A stretch of DNA of 64,000 bases from the NCBI RefSeq assembly GCF_001021065.1, contig NZ_CP011546.1, forward strand, positions 310,001 to 374,000, written 5' to 3'. Source of the stretch: Corynebacterium uterequi. GTDB lineage: Bacteria > Actinomycetota > Actinomycetes > Mycobacteriales > Mycobacteriaceae. Position numbers and translations under genes: made by a program. Below the pieces are notes generated by a model, which was given only the letters and a program-made list of their open reading frames with translations, had not been told where the DNA came from and made no database searches. Positions 24,914 through 33,174 of this stretch are shown here, piece by piece (within the stretch, counting starts at the first letter, position 1; each line of letters begins with the position of its first letter).

Positions 24914-25584
24914 TTCTGGCCTCCCAAGGAATCGGTGGTGACCGGGGACTCGGCCGTCGTGGTGCCAGCGGTTGCCGGCGCGGTGAGTGCGGCGGTATCG
25001 GCCGGCTCATCCGGCTGTTCAACGGCGGCCAGGCTCGGCGGCTCTGCCGCCTCGATAGCCACCGCGACCTGGAAGTCCTCGCCGAAGGCGGAGGCGAGGC
25101 GATGCGAAATCGCGTCGCGGATGCGCTCCTGCTCGGCCGCGTCCACCGCGGACGACAGGGCCGTCACGGTCACCTTCTTCTTGGAGGCCTTCGAGCGGGC
25201 CGACGTGACGCCGGGCACCGCCTTCGCCCGCGCCGTGGCGTAGCGGGCGATGTCCACCGGCCGGACCCACACCGACGCGTCGGTGCCAGCCACCTGGCGG
25301 TGGCGCTTCCGGCGCGGGCTGAGGGCGGCAACGAGGAACCACAGCGCCACCGCGATGGCGACGGCCCCAGCGAAGCCGACGGCCGACGGCGACAAGCTCG
25401 TCAACCAGCCAGGCAGGTCCAGAACATAGGGGGCGTCCGGCCCCTGCCGGTAGAAGGCCAGGGCCTCGGTGGTGGCAAATACACCCAGGCCTACCAGCAG
25501 GAGGCTGAGCAGGATAGCGATCCACCGCACCTGCGGCGAGGCCACAGGTTGCTGGGTGGATGCGGAGGGGTTCTTATCGGACAC
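24910..25584 (-). CDS. DUF6286-type membrane protein of the Asp23 operon
   Basis: 224 residues. Two transmembrane helices (about residues 21-44 and 68-88), then a basic patch RRKRHRQ and an Asp23/AmaP-like domain starting WVRPVDIARYATARAKAVPGV. The C-terminus is a Pro/Ala/Thr-rich tail. It overlaps the next upstream gene by 11 bp and amaP by 4 bp, so all are co-translated. Probably part of the same membrane-associated envelope stress complex. Confidence 0.7.
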   Translation of the reverse strand: MSDKNPSASTQQPVASPQVRWIAILLSLLLVGLGVFATTEALAFYRQGPDAPYVLDLPGWLTSLSPSAVGFAGAVAIAVALWFLVAALSPRRKRHRQVAGTDASVWVRPVDIARYATARAKAVPGVTSARSKASKKKVTVTALSSAVDAAEQERIRDAISHRLASAFGEDFQVAVAIEAAEPPSLAAVEQPDEPADTAALTAPATAGTTTAESPVTTDSLGGQK

Positions 25585-26677
25585 GTCGAACCTCCTTTGC
25601 GGGGGCGACCGTCACGGGCCGCACGCGCAACGGTGTGGCGGTGACCGTCTTCGTCGGCGCGAGCTCGTTGACACTGATCGGGCGCAGCGGCCACTCGCGG
25701 GGCGGCTGCGGATGGTAAATCGGCAAGGGTTCCGGGGCGCGCACCGACAGGATGGTCTTGCGCGGTACGCGGATGCTCCGGGCTGTGAGAGCGCGCGGCT
25801 CCCGAATGGGCACGAGCGGGTGCTGCCTCGGTACGTCGACGCGCACCGGCGCCGGCGCCTTCGGGTCCCTGACCGGGGTGAGCGGGCGCTCGGGCACCTC
25901 GGCGGGGGACCACACCTGCGTCGGGGAGACGACGGGCGAGGTCGTGGTGACGTCCTCCGGGGCGACGATGCCCACCAGCGCGGCCGGCTCGGCGGTCTCG
26001 GGGGAGTAGACCTCGATGCCGTCGGCCGTCTCGGGGGAGTAGACCTCCACACCGTCGGCCGTCTCGGGGGAGTAGACCTCGATGCCGTCGGCCGTCTCGG
26101 GGGAGTAGACCTCGATGCCGTCGGCCGTCTCGGGGGAGTAGACCTCGATGCCGTCGGCCGTCTCGGGGGAGTAGACCTCGATGCCGTCGGCCGTCTCGGG
26201 GGAGTACACGTCGACGGTGTTCGTGGTCACCGGGGAGTAAACCTCCACCGTCGGGGTGATCGTGGCGGGGAGCACCTCCGCGACGAGCGGAGTGACGGCG
26301 ATGGTGCCGAGCTCCGGGTCGTGCGGGTGCGTACGCACGTCGTCGAGGCTGACGCGACGCGAGGAGGGCACGGTCTGCTCGACGGTGACGTTGATCTGGG
26401 TAGCCGTGTAGCCCAGCATCTCCTCCAACCAGCGCTGAATCGTGCGCTGGGCCTGCGCCGCCACGTCGGTGACCGGGGCCGGCCACGACACTGCAAGGTA
26501 GGAGTCCACCTGCACGGTCTGCCCTTCCGGCTCTACCCGGAAGTCGCAGCGCGGGTAGCTACGTGTGCCGATGTCGGTCCACGTACTGGTAATCGTCTCG
26601 ACTCCGGGGACCGCCGCCGCTGCGTTATTGATGACGGTGGTGAAGACCCGGTCCGAGAAGTCGTTGCGTCCGCTCAC
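25574..26677 (-). CDS. Asp23/Gls24-like protein with eight-copy 11-residue repeat
   Basis: 367 residues from GTG. The N-terminal ~130 residues are Asp23-like (FTTVINNAAAAVPGVETI ... VQVDSYLAVSWPAP ... YTATQINVTVEQTVPSSRR). The middle (about 145-228) is a tandem 11-residue repeat of consensus EVYSPETADGI with eight VYSP copies, the outer ones degenerate (VEVYSPVTTNT, EVYSPETAEPA). The C-terminal part is Pro/Arg-rich. No signal peptide or membrane helix. The repeat may be a flexible, extendable spacer; it is nearly identical at DNA level. Overlaps genes on both sides. Confidence 0.75.
   Translation of the reverse strand: MSGRNDFSDRVFTTVINNAAAAVPGVETITSTWTDIGTRSYPRCDFRVEPEGQTVQVDSYLAVSWPAPVTDVAAQAQRTIQRWLEEMLGYTATQINVTVEQTVPSSRRVSLDDVRTHPHDPELGTIAVTPLVAEVLPATITPTVEVYSPVTTNTVDVYSPETADGIEVYSPETADGIEVYSPETADGIEVYSPETADGIEVYSPETADGVEVYSPETADGIEVYSPETAEPAALVGIVAPEDVTTTSPVVSPTQVWSPAEVPERPLTPVRDPKAPAPVRVDVPRQHPLVPIREPRALTARSIRVPRKTILSVRAPEPLPIYHPQPPREWPLRPISVNELAPTKTVTATPLRVRPVTVAPAKEVRRVR
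25995..26245 (-). repeat. In-frame 33-bp tandem repeat (VNTR-like)
   Basis: Eight adjacent units of 33 bp encode the 11-residue repeat of the surrounding gene. The central six units are nearly identical at base level (single substitutions, one unit has GGTGTGGAGG in place of GGCATCGAGG), while the outermost two are diverged. Length is an exact multiple of 3, so copy number can change without breaking the frame. Confidence 0.95.
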
Positions 26678-26871
26678 CCGCGACCACCGCGTCCAGAGAA
26701 AATATTGTCGACGATGCTCTTGAGGTCAATGCGGCCTTCAAAGTGGGCGCCGGCGACGCCGCCAATGAGCCCAAAGAGCAGGGCCCAGAGGAATCCGGCG
26801 AAGCCGCCGACGGACACTGCGACGGCGACGAGAAGGCCGGCCAAAAGGCCAATGATGGTCATGTTCTGCAT
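26674..26871 (-). CDS. Small DUF2273-like membrane protein
   Basis: 65 residues with two hydrophobic segments (IIGLLAGLLVAVAVSVGGFAG and FLWALLFGLIGGVAGA) and a short charged tail (HFEGRIDLKSIVDNIFSGRGG). Small proteins of this type accompany Asp23/AmaP operons in Gram-positives. CAGGAGAC precedes the ATG. Its stop overlaps the GTG of the repeat protein by 4 bp. Confidence 0.7.
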   Translation of the reverse strand: MQNMTIIGLLAGLLVAVAVSVGGFAGFLWALLFGLIGGVAGAHFEGRIDLKSIVDNIFSGRGGRG

Positions 26872-26912
26872 GATGTCTCCTGTGAGAGGCTGGCTTAATT
26901 CGATATGAGTAC

Positions 26913-27212
26913 TTAGACGGCGTCGGCGATGATGACGTCAACCGCGTAGTCGGTCAGCGGGGCAACCGCGGTGCGGATGCGTTCGCCGAGCTCATGAAGC
27001 GGGGCGCCGCCCAGGCTCGCCAGGTCGGCGACGACGTGTACCCGGAGGGTATCGTCGCCCAGGCGCAGGCCGCGGGCACGCTCGCCGGGGTACAGCAGGG
27101 AAACTTCGCCGAAGGTACCGGCATACATGTCATGCACGCCTGGCACAGCCAGGACGGACTTGACGATCGCATGGGCGGTGTCGTAGGCGATGGGATCGTT
27201 GATGAGACTCAC
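26913..27212 (-). CDS. Small Asp23-fold protein
   Basis: 99 residues, GTG start with strong GGGAGGAA upstream. The layout (AIVKSVLAVPGVHDMYAG ... EVSLLYPGERARGLRLGDDTLRVHVVADL ... LGERIRTAVAPLTDYAVDVIIADAV) follows the Asp23/Gls24 domain: an N-terminal helix, 'PGV' turn, beta-strands and a long helix before the last strand. Cytoplasmic, no membrane segment. Lies 85 bp downstream of asp23, after an attenuator-like hairpin. Confidence 0.6.
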   Translation of the reverse strand: MSLINDPIAYDTAHAIVKSVLAVPGVHDMYAGTFGEVSLLYPGERARGLRLGDDTLRVHVVADLASLGGAPLHELGERIRTAVAPLTDYAVDVIIADAV

Positions 27213-27235
27213 GTCCGGTTCCTCCCGGTTCTACA

Positions 27236-27285
27236 TAGAAAACGGGGCCATCGAAGGCCATTGCCTTAACTATCGATGGCCCCGT
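27236..27285 (-). terminator. Intergenic hairpin/partial terminator after asp23
   Basis: On the minus strand a perfect 13-bp stem (27285-27273 with 27254-27242; ACGGGGCCATCGA / TCGATGGCCCCGT) is followed by GTTTTC. It sits 11 bp after the asp23 stop and before five further genes in the same direction, so it probably allows partial read-through and keeps asp23 expression above that of the membrane components. Confidence 0.7.
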
Positions 27286-27296
27286 CGGGGTATGGG

Positions 27297-27782
27297 CTAC
27301 TGGACGCGGGAGGTCAAAGCCTGCTGCTCGGTGGCGGTGAGCTCCTTCTGCTCCGGCTCATCGTTGGACTTGTCGTCCTGCGGCAGGTGAACGTCGGTGA
27401 CGGACACGTTGACCTCGGTGACCTCAAGGCCGGTCATGCGCTCGATGGAGCGGGTAACGTTGCGACGGATCGCCTCGGCCAGCTCGTGGATGGCAACGCC
27501 GTACTGGGCGACGATGGAGATATCGGCGGCAGCCTGGGTCTCGCCAACCTCAACGTTGACGCCCTGCTGGACGTTCTCGGAGGCACCGAAGGTGTCGCGG
27601 ATCTGGCCCATCATGCGGGCGGCGCCGCCACCGAGAGCGTGCACACCGGAGACCTCGCGAGCGGCGATGCCGGCGATCTTGCCGACGACGACGTTCTCGA
27701 TGGTGGTGCGGCCGTTGCCCTTTTCGTTCTGCTCGGAGACGGTCGCGGCGGTGGACTCGTTCTTCGCGGTCTTCTCAGCCAT
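27297..27782 (-). CDS. Asp23/Gls24 family envelope stress response protein
   Basis: 161 residues from ATG (GAAAGGAAT upstream on the minus strand; the open frame further upstream has no start signal). Contains the full Asp23 domain: TTIENVVVGKIAGIAAREV, GVHALGGG, VNVEVGETQAAADISIVAQYG, IHELAEAIRRNVTRSIERMTGLEV, NVSVTDVHL. A charged Glu/Asn/Thr-rich N-terminus and Gln-rich C-terminus flank it. Cytoplasmic, inferred to be tethered to the membrane by the AmaP-like proteins encoded downstream. First gene of the six-gene operon. Confidence 0.88.
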   Translation of the reverse strand: MAEKTAKNESTAATVSEQNEKGNGRTTIENVVVGKIAGIAAREVSGVHALGGGAARMMGQIRDTFGASENVQQGVNVEVGETQAAADISIVAQYGVAIHELAEAIRRNVTRSIERMTGLEVTEVNVSVTDVHLPQDDKSNDEPEQKELTATEQQALTSRVQ

Positions 27783-27831
27783 GGGATTCCTTTCATTGGG
27801 CGCTATGTACGCGTTGTGAATAACGTATTGA

Positions 27832-27844
27832 CGTGCTGAGCACG
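27832..27844 (-). promoter_or_regulatory. Inverted repeat in the asp23 upstream region
   Basis: CGTGC-TGA-GCACG, 50 bp upstream of the asp23 start, in the only plausible promoter region of the operon (27783-27952). It could be an operator. No confident -10/-35 pair was found here; a GGGAAC (minus strand) hints at a stress-sigma -35 but its partner is not at good spacing. Confidence 0.35.
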
Positions 27845-28022
27845 CACTAGTTCCCAGGTTAACGTGAGCTGACGGGGCTTTGGGTAACAGTTGGGCAACG
27901 TTACGGTGGCGATTCGGTGACATGTCTCCGAAATGGGACGCGCGTCCTTTTTGGCTCTTTGCAGTTGGGGGTATAGCCGGGTAGTTGACCCCCATGGCGG
28001 GAGTCGGGTCGAGGTCCTTGGC

Positions 28023-28230
28023 GGGATGGGTGTTGCGGCATCACGCATTACGAAGAGCCGGGCACCTTGGCCGTTCTTCGATCACCCAGGCTCGAGCAAC
28101 AGCCCGACTGAGGCGATCACCGCCAGATTGGATCATCTTCGTTGTACTGCTCTGGGGTGTTCTAACCTCACGTACTACTTTCGCCCGGAGCTTGTTCGAG
28201 GCTGGTGGGTTCAGGCCCCGGCTGCACCTT
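28023..28230 (+). pseudogene. ISL3-family transposase C-terminal relic, copy 1
   Basis: Reads PFFDHPGSSNSPTEAITARL and [17 protein letters not shown], corresponding to the ISL3 transposase end (FFxxPGTSNGPTEAxNGRLEHLRGxALGFRNLTxY). The frame then shifts: [15 protein letters not shown], the canonical last residues, is found in another frame starting at the TTTC run near 28185. No catalytic N-terminal part remains, and there is no start codon context. The same frameshift occurs in the two other copies. Confidence 0.8.
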
Positions 28231-28264
28231 CAACGGTGAAGAGCTGGGGATACTCCGCCCCAGG

Positions 28265-29054
28265 CGATGCACGTGCATCACCTCTCGAGCCTGCGCCCGC
28301 CCCGGGCCACCAGCCCGACCGTTTCCTGTGAACCACTATGCATGGCAGACCCAACCACGTTTGCCAGCGTCGGGAATTCTCCGCCCCAAACGATGCACGT
28401 GCATCGCTTCCGCCTCCCGCGGCTGACCCCGGGCCCCAGGCCAAACGTTTGCTGTGAACCACTATGCGCGGCATACCCACCCTCACCCAGAGACGGGAAT
28501 CCTCGACCCCAAGCGATGCACGTGCATCGCCTCCGTCTCTCACGGCTGGCCTCGGGCTACTAGGCCCAACGTTTCCTGTGAGCCACTATGCGCGGCAGGC
28601 CCAACCACGTTTGCCAGCGCCGGGAATCCTCCGCCCCAAGCGATGCACGTGCATCACCTCCGTCTCTCACGGCTGGCCCCGGGCCACCAGCCCGACCGTT
28701 TGCTGCGAACCACTATGCGCGGCAGGCCCAACCGCGCCTGTCGGCGGCGCTTGAAAAGCAGCAGAGCCCCGTCGAATCGCCGGCCCCAAGCGATGCATGT
28801 GCATCGTCTCCGTCTCCCGCGGCTGACCTCGAGCCACCAACCCGAACTTTCCCTGCGAAAACCACTATGCACGGCATACTCACCCTCATCCCGCGCCGGG
28901 GGTCCTCTGCCCAAGCGATGCACGTGCATCGTCTCCGTCTCCCGCAGCTGCCCTAGGGCCACCAGTCCGAACGTTCGCTGTGAACCACTATGCGCGGCAT
29001 ACCCGCCGTCATCCAGCGCCGGGAATCCTCCACCCCAAGCGATGCACGTGCATC
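28265..29054 (+). repeat. Array of seven palindrome-centred units, copy 1
   Basis: The 14-bp palindrome GATGCACGTGCATC (usually within CGATGCACGTGCATCG) occurs at 28265, 28392, 28515, 28642, 28792 (one base changed, GATGCATGTGCATC), 28917 and 29041. Spacings are 127, 123, 127, 150, 125 and 124 bp. Between palindromes the units share AACCACTATGCGCGGCA, CGGGAATCCTC and a GGCTGACC/GGCTGGCC-CCGGGCCACCAG block. The 150-bp interval holds an extra segment around GCTTGAAAAGCAGCAGAGC. Spacing not divisible by 3 rules out a protein repeat. Confidence 0.92.
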
Positions 29055-29108
29055 GCCTCCATCTCCCGCAGCGAACTTCCCCGGCTACGCCCTCAACTGT
29101 GAAGAGCC

Positions 29109-29694
29109 CCTTCTTGCGACGGCGTCCATGGGCGCGGTGGAGCGTCGGAGCAAAAGTTTGCCAAAGAGGGCCTCGTCATGGTTTAATACCGGGGTTGCCT
29201 CAACATGGCACGAGGTTTTACCAGCTCACCGCAGGTGAGGGACGTAAAGCGGGCGTATCGATGGTGAGGTGAACATGACACCTTCGTTCCGACGAGGTTG
29301 CCGTCGCCCTTGGCTTCAAGGGGGAGGGGACGTCGCTGGTGGAAGGCTTCGCAATCGGAGTAGGTCGGCCGACTAGCAGGCGCGGCATCCCGAGCGTGAA
29401 GACCGGAGAAGGGGCATGGCAAATAAACAGCGGCAGTATACGTAGGGCCACGCTTAGCACCAACTACTTGGTCCCTTCGCCGTGACGGCTTACGGGCCTT
29501 GTACCCCGTCGTCACTGGAGTGGACTGCGGTGACCGTTTATTTGTCGGCGGTGCCCAGCTCCAGGCGTCATGGCAGTGAAGACAACGACAACTGGCGTTG
29601 CGCCCGAAGCCCCAAGCTCCGGACAACGTTATAGAGACATGAGAAGCAATCCCCACCGCTCATCGATGTGGGGTAAGCGAGGAAGAGGATAAGC
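29109..29694 (+). promoter_or_regulatory. S10 operon promoter and long leader
   Basis: 586 bp without a credible gene. Best promoter: -35 TTGCCA (29158-29163), 18-bp spacer, -10 TTTAAT (29182-29187), only 50 bp after element 1. This gives a leader of about 500 nt, with a hairpin CCCCAC / GTGGGG (29651-29673) just before the rpsJ ribosome binding site AGGAAGAGGA. A second AT-rich spot (GTATAC near 29437) may be another promoter. Leader-based autoregulation by a ribosomal protein is plausible but no known motif was recognised. Confidence 0.45.
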
Positions 29695-30000
29695 GTGGCG
29701 GGACAGAAGATCCGCATTCGGCTGAAGGCCTACGACCATGAGGCGATCGACGCATCCGCGAAGAAGATCGTCGAGACCGTCACCCGCACGGGTGCGCGCG
29801 TGGTCGGCCCGGTGCCGTTGCCCACCGAGAAGAACGTATACGCCGTTATTCGTTCTCCCCACAAGTACAAGGACTCTCGCGAGCACTTCGAGATGCGCAC
29901 TCACAAGCGCCTCATCGACATCCTCGACCCGACGCCGAAGACCGTCGACGCGCTCATGCGCATCGACCTCCCGGCCAGTGTCGACGTGAACATTCAGTAA
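29695..30000 (+). CDS. rpsJ: 30S ribosomal protein S10
   Basis: 101 residues from GTG 29695 behind GAGGAAGAGGA. Normal length; [19 protein letters not shown] and the exposed loop ending [16 protein letters not shown] are intact. S10 joins the 30S head and also serves in antitermination complexes with NusB. First gene of the eleven-gene S10 operon. Confidence 0.97.
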   Translation: MAGQKIRIRLKAYDHEAIDASAKKIVETVTRTGARVVGPVPLPTEKNVYAVIRSPHKYKDSREHFEMRTHKRLIDILDPTPKTVDALMRIDLPASVDVNIQ

Positions 30001-30041
30001 TCACGAGTTTTCGAAAGACTTTGGTAGCGGAGAACTAACAC

Positions 30042-30698
30042 ATGAGTGAAAACGAGATCAAGGGCATTCTGGGCAAGAAGCTCGGCATGACCCAGGTCTT
30101 CGACGAGGACAACCGGGTTGTTCCGGTCACCGTCGTCGAGGCCGGGCCGTGCGTGGTCACCCAGATTCGTACCCCCGAGACCGATGGCTACAGCGCCATC
30201 CAGATCGCCTTCGGCGAGATCGACCCCCGCAAGGTCAAGAAGCCGCAGGCAGGCCACTACAAGAAGGCCGGTGTCACCCCGCGCCGCCACGTCACGGAGA
30301 TCCGCATGGACGACGTCTCCGCGTACGAGGTTGGCCAGGAGATCAAGGCTGACATCTTCGAAGGCGAGACCTTCGTCGACGTCACCGGCATCACCAAGGG
30401 CCACGGCTTCGCCGGCGGCATGAAGCGCCACGGCTTCTCCGGCCAGGGTGCCGCTCACGGTAACCAGGCCTCCCACCGTCGCGTGGGTGGCATCGGTGCC
30501 GCCGCGACCCCGGGTCGCATCTTCAAGGGCAAGCGCATGGCTGGCCGCATGGGCGGCAACCGCGTCACCACGCAGAACCTGAAGATCCAGAAGATCGACG
30601 CCGAGTCGAACATCATCCTCATCAAGGGCGCCATCCCCGGCGCCAAGGGCGGTCTCGTCACCGTCAAGACCGCAGTGAAGGGCGGTGCACGCGCATAA
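30042..30698 (+). CDS. rplC: 50S ribosomal protein L3
   Basis: 218 residues. L3 is an early-assembly protein reaching toward the peptidyl transferase centre. [20 protein letters not shown] and the long basic loop with [20 protein letters not shown] (the conserved region near the peptidyl transferase centre) are intact. Its stop shares one base with the rplD start (taATGa). Confidence 0.98.
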   Translation: MSENEIKGILGKKLGMTQVFDEDNRVVPVTVVEAGPCVVTQIRTPETDGYSAIQIAFGEIDPRKVKKPQAGHYKKAGVTPRRHVTEIRMDDVSAYEVGQEIKADIFEGETFVDVTGITKGHGFAGGMKRHGFSGQGAAHGNQASHRRVGGIGAAATPGRIFKGKRMAGRMGGNRVTTQNLKIQKIDAESNIILIKGAIPGAKGGLVTVKTAVKGGARA

Positions 30699-31354
30699 TG
30701 ACTCTCAACATTGACGTCCTGACCGCTGAGGGCACCACCAACGGCTCCGTGGAGCTGCCGGCCGAGATCTTCGATCGTGAAGCCTCCGTCGCCCTCATGC
30801 ACCAGGTGGTGAACGCCCAGCTTGCTGCCGCTCGCCAGGGCACCCACTCCACCAAGACCCGCGGCGAGGTCCGCGGTGGTGGCCGCAAGCCGTTCCGCCA
30901 GAAGGGCACCGGCCGCGCCCGCCAGGGTTCCATCCGTGCGCCCCACTTCACCGGCGGCGGCGTTGTCCACGGCCCGAAGCCGCGCGACTACTCCCAGCGG
31001 ACCCCCAAGAAGATGATCAAGGCTGCCCTCTACGGCGCCCTGACCAACCGCGCCCAGAACGAGCGCATTCACGTCATCGAGGAACTGGTCCCCGGCCAGA
31101 CCCCGTCGACCAAGTCCGCCCGTACTTTCATCGAGCGCATCACCGACCGCAAGAGCGTCCTGCTGGTCGTCGAGCGCGAGGACACCAACGGCCGTCTCAG
31201 CGCTAACAACCTGCCGAACGTCCACATCCTCGAGCCGGCTCAGCTCAACGCCTACGACGTCCTCAACGCTGACGACGTTGTCTTCTCGGTGGCCGCTCTG
31301 CATGCCTTCGTTAACCGCGCCACCGGTGCGGAGCAGAAGGAGGAGAACAACTAA
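30698..31354 (+). CDS. rplD: 50S ribosomal protein L4
   Basis: 218 residues. The exit-tunnel loop with [20 protein letters not shown] (residues near 46-67) and the following [13 protein letters not shown] are conserved; these line the tunnel near the macrolide site. In E. coli L4 represses its own operon. One-base overlaps with rplC and rplW suggest coupled translation. Confidence 0.97.
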   Translation: MTLNIDVLTAEGTTNGSVELPAEIFDREASVALMHQVVNAQLAAARQGTHSTKTRGEVRGGGRKPFRQKGTGRARQGSIRAPHFTGGGVVHGPKPRDYSQRTPKKMIKAALYGALTNRAQNERIHVIEELVPGQTPSTKSARTFIERITDRKSVLLVVEREDTNGRLSANNLPNVHILEPAQLNAYDVLNADDVVFSVAALHAFVNRATGAEQKEENN

Positions 31355-31656
31355 TGGTAGACACTTCTAACCCGCGCGACATCATCATCGCGCCGGTGGT
31401 CTCCGAGAAGTCCTACGGACTCATGGAGCAGAACGTGTACACGTTCTTTGTCTCCCCGGACGCCAACAAGACTCAGATCAAGATTGCCATCGAGCAGATC
31501 TTCGGCGTGAAGGTCGCCTCCGTGAACACCGTCAACCGTGCCGGCAAGCGCAAGCGCACCCGCACCGGTTACGGCCAGCGCAAGGCCACCAAGCGCGCGT
31601 ACGTGACGCTTCGCGAGGGCAGCGACTCCATCGACATCTTCGGCGCCGGCGCCTAA
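31354..31656 (+). CDS. rplW: 50S ribosomal protein L23
   Basis: 100 residues. It forms the chaperone and SRP docking site at the exit tunnel. [15 protein letters not shown] and the basic [21 protein letters not shown] extension (given in parts: [21 protein letters not shown]) match the family. Overlaps rplD by one base; 26 bp before rplB. Confidence 0.97.
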   Translation: MVDTSNPRDIIIAPVVSEKSYGLMEQNVYTFFVSPDANKTQIKIAIEQIFGVKVASVNTVNRAGKRKRTRTGYGQRKATKRAYVTLREGSDSIDIFGAGA

Positions 31657-31682
31657 GAAAGGTCGAAAGGTAAGGAATAACT

Positions 31683-32519
31683 ATGGCTATTCGCAAGTAC
31701 AAGCCGACAACTCCGGGTCGCCGTGCCAGCTCCGTCTCCATGTTCGACGAGATCACTCGCTCGACCCCGGAGAAGAGCCTGCTGCGTCCGCTTCCGAAGA
31801 AGGGCGGCCGCAACACCCACGGCCACATCACGACTCGCCACCGCGGCGGCGGCCACAAGCGTCGCTACCGCGTCATCGACTTCAAGCGCAACGATAAAGA
31901 CGGCATCCTGGCCAAGGTCGCTCACATCGAGTACGACCCGAACCGTACCGCCAACATCGCTCTGCTGCACTACTACGACGGCGCGAAGCGTTACATCATC
32001 GCACCGAAGGGCCTCAAGCAGGGCATGGTGCTGGAGTCTGGCGCTGGCGCCGACATCAAGGTGGGCAACAACCTGCCGCTGAAGAACATCCCGACCGGTA
32101 CGACGATCCACGCCGTGGAGCTCAAGCCGGGCGCGGGCGCCAAGCTGGCCCGTTCCGCTGGCACGTCCATCCAGCTGCTCGGTAAGGAGCACAACTACGC
32201 GGTTCTGCGTATGCCCTCCACCGAAATCCGCCGCGTGGACATCAACTGCCGCGCCACCATCGGTGAGGTCGGCAACGCCGACCAGATCAACATCCGCTGG
32301 GGCAAGGCCGGCCGTATGCGCTGGAAGGGCTGGCGCCCGACCGTCCGTGGTGTCGTCATGAACCCGGTTGACCACCCGCACGGTGGTGGTGAGGGTAAGA
32401 CCTCCGGTGGTCGCCACCCGGTCAGCCCGTGGGGCCAGAAGGAAGGCCGCACCCGCAACCCGAACCGTTACTCGAACAACATGATCGTGCGCCGTCGTCG
32501 CCCGAACAAGAAGCGCTAA
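31683..32519 (+). CDS. rplB: 50S ribosomal protein L2
   Basis: 278 residues, full length. L2 joins the subunits and supports peptidyl transfer. The conserved [18 protein letters not shown] segment near the C-terminus contains the histidine implicated in activity; N-terminal [18 protein letters not shown] binds rRNA. AAAGGTAAGGAA precedes the ATG. Confidence 0.98.
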   Translation: MAIRKYKPTTPGRRASSVSMFDEITRSTPEKSLLRPLPKKGGRNTHGHITTRHRGGGHKRRYRVIDFKRNDKDGILAKVAHIEYDPNRTANIALLHYYDGAKRYIIAPKGLKQGMVLESGAGADIKVGNNLPLKNIPTGTTIHAVELKPGAGAKLARSAGTSIQLLGKEHNYAVLRMPSTEIRRVDINCRATIGEVGNADQINIRWGKAGRMRWKGWRPTVRGVVMNPVDHPHGGGEGKTSGGRHPVSPWGQKEGRTRNPNRYSNNMIVRRRRPNKKR

Positions 32520-32532
32520 GAGGAGGTAAACA

Positions 32533-32811
32533 ATGCCACGCAGCCTTAAGAAGGGCCCGTTCGTCGATGAGCACCTCCTCAACAAGGTGGATGCTCAGAA
32601 CGAGGCCGGTACCAAGCAGGTCATCAAGACCTGGTCGCGTCGCTCGACCATTCTCCCCGATTTCATCGGTCACACCTTCGCCGTCCACGACGGCCGCAAG
32701 CACGTGCCGGTGTTCGTCGATGAGTCCATGGTCGGCCACAAGCTCGGTGAGTTCGCTCCCACCAAGACCTTCAAGGGTCACGTCAAGGATGATAAGAAGG
32801 GACGTCGATAA
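32533..32811 (+). CDS. rpsS: 30S ribosomal protein S19
   Basis: 92 residues with the standard [19 protein letters not shown] start and [20 protein letters not shown] segment. Strong AGAGGAGG ribosome binding site. S19 forms the top of the 30S head with S13. 3 bp before rplV. Confidence 0.98.
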   Translation: MPRSLKKGPFVDEHLLNKVDAQNEAGTKQVIKTWSRRSTILPDFIGHTFAVHDGRKHVPVFVDESMVGHKLGEFAPTKTFKGHVKDDKKGRR

Positions 32812-32814
32812 GCG

Positions 32815-33174
32815 ATGAGTGACAACATCACCTCCGCGCACGCGACCGCTCGTTTCGTCCGCGTCACCCCCATGAAGGCGCGCCGCGTCATCGACCTGGT
32901 TCGCGGCAAGTCCGTGTCCGAGGCGCTCGCGATCCTGAAGTACGCCCCCCAGGGCGCTGCGAAGCCGGTGGCCAAGGTCGTCGCCTCCGCCGCCGCCAAC
33001 GCCGAGAACAACTTCGGCCTGGACCCGCGCACCCTGGTCATCTCTGAGGCCTACGCCAACGAGGGGCCGACCATGCGTCGCTTCCAGCCGCGCGCTCAGG
33101 GCCGTGCTTTCCAGATCCGCAAGCGCACCAGCCACATCACCGTGGTTGTCGAAGCCAAGGAAGGGGCCAAGTAA
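32815..33174 (+). CDS. rplV: 50S ribosomal protein L22
   Basis: 119 residues. Its beta-hairpin ([20 protein letters not shown], just at the limit) lines the exit tunnel opposite L4. [18 protein letters not shown] is the conserved rRNA-binding helix. Final base shared with the rpsC start codon. Confidence 0.98.
   Translation: MSDNITSAHATARFVRVTPMKARRVIDLVRGKSVSEALAILKYAPQGAAKPVAKVVASAAANAENNFGLDPRTLVISEAYANEGPTMRRFQPRAQGRAFQIRKRTSHITVVVEAKEGAK

Larger units (their letters stand above)
27953..29108 (+). mobile_element. Non-autonomous ISL3-derived element, copy 1 (1156 bp)
   Basis: The left end GGCTCTTTGCAGTTGGGGGT matches, inverted, the right end ending CTCAACTGTGAAGAGCC at 29108; both are typical ISL3 termini. 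Inside, in order: a decayed transposase C-terminus (about 28023-28230), an internal copy of the right end (about 28216-28247), seven ~125-bp palindrome units and the terminal right end. Flanks read CCTTTTTG (27946-27953, overlapping the first element base) and CCTTCTTG (29109-29116), 7 of 8 identical, a probable but imperfect target duplication. It lies between the asp23 and S10 operons. Confidence 0.8.

Noticed and set aside
28265..29054. CRISPR array
   Set aside because: Units are about 125 bp and similar along their whole length; there are no unique spacers and no cas genes.
27945..29116. A perfect 8-bp target duplication for element 1
   Set aside because: With the left border at 27953 the flanks match only 4 of 8; a 7 of 8 match needs a one-base shift, so it is reported as probable only.
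28454..29272. 272-residue open frame across palindrome array 1, with repeated CTCIA/MHVH peptides
   Set aside because: Unit spacing (123-127 and 150 bp) is not a multiple of 3, so the peptide repeat changes frame; all three frames are open because of high GC and there is no ribosome binding site.
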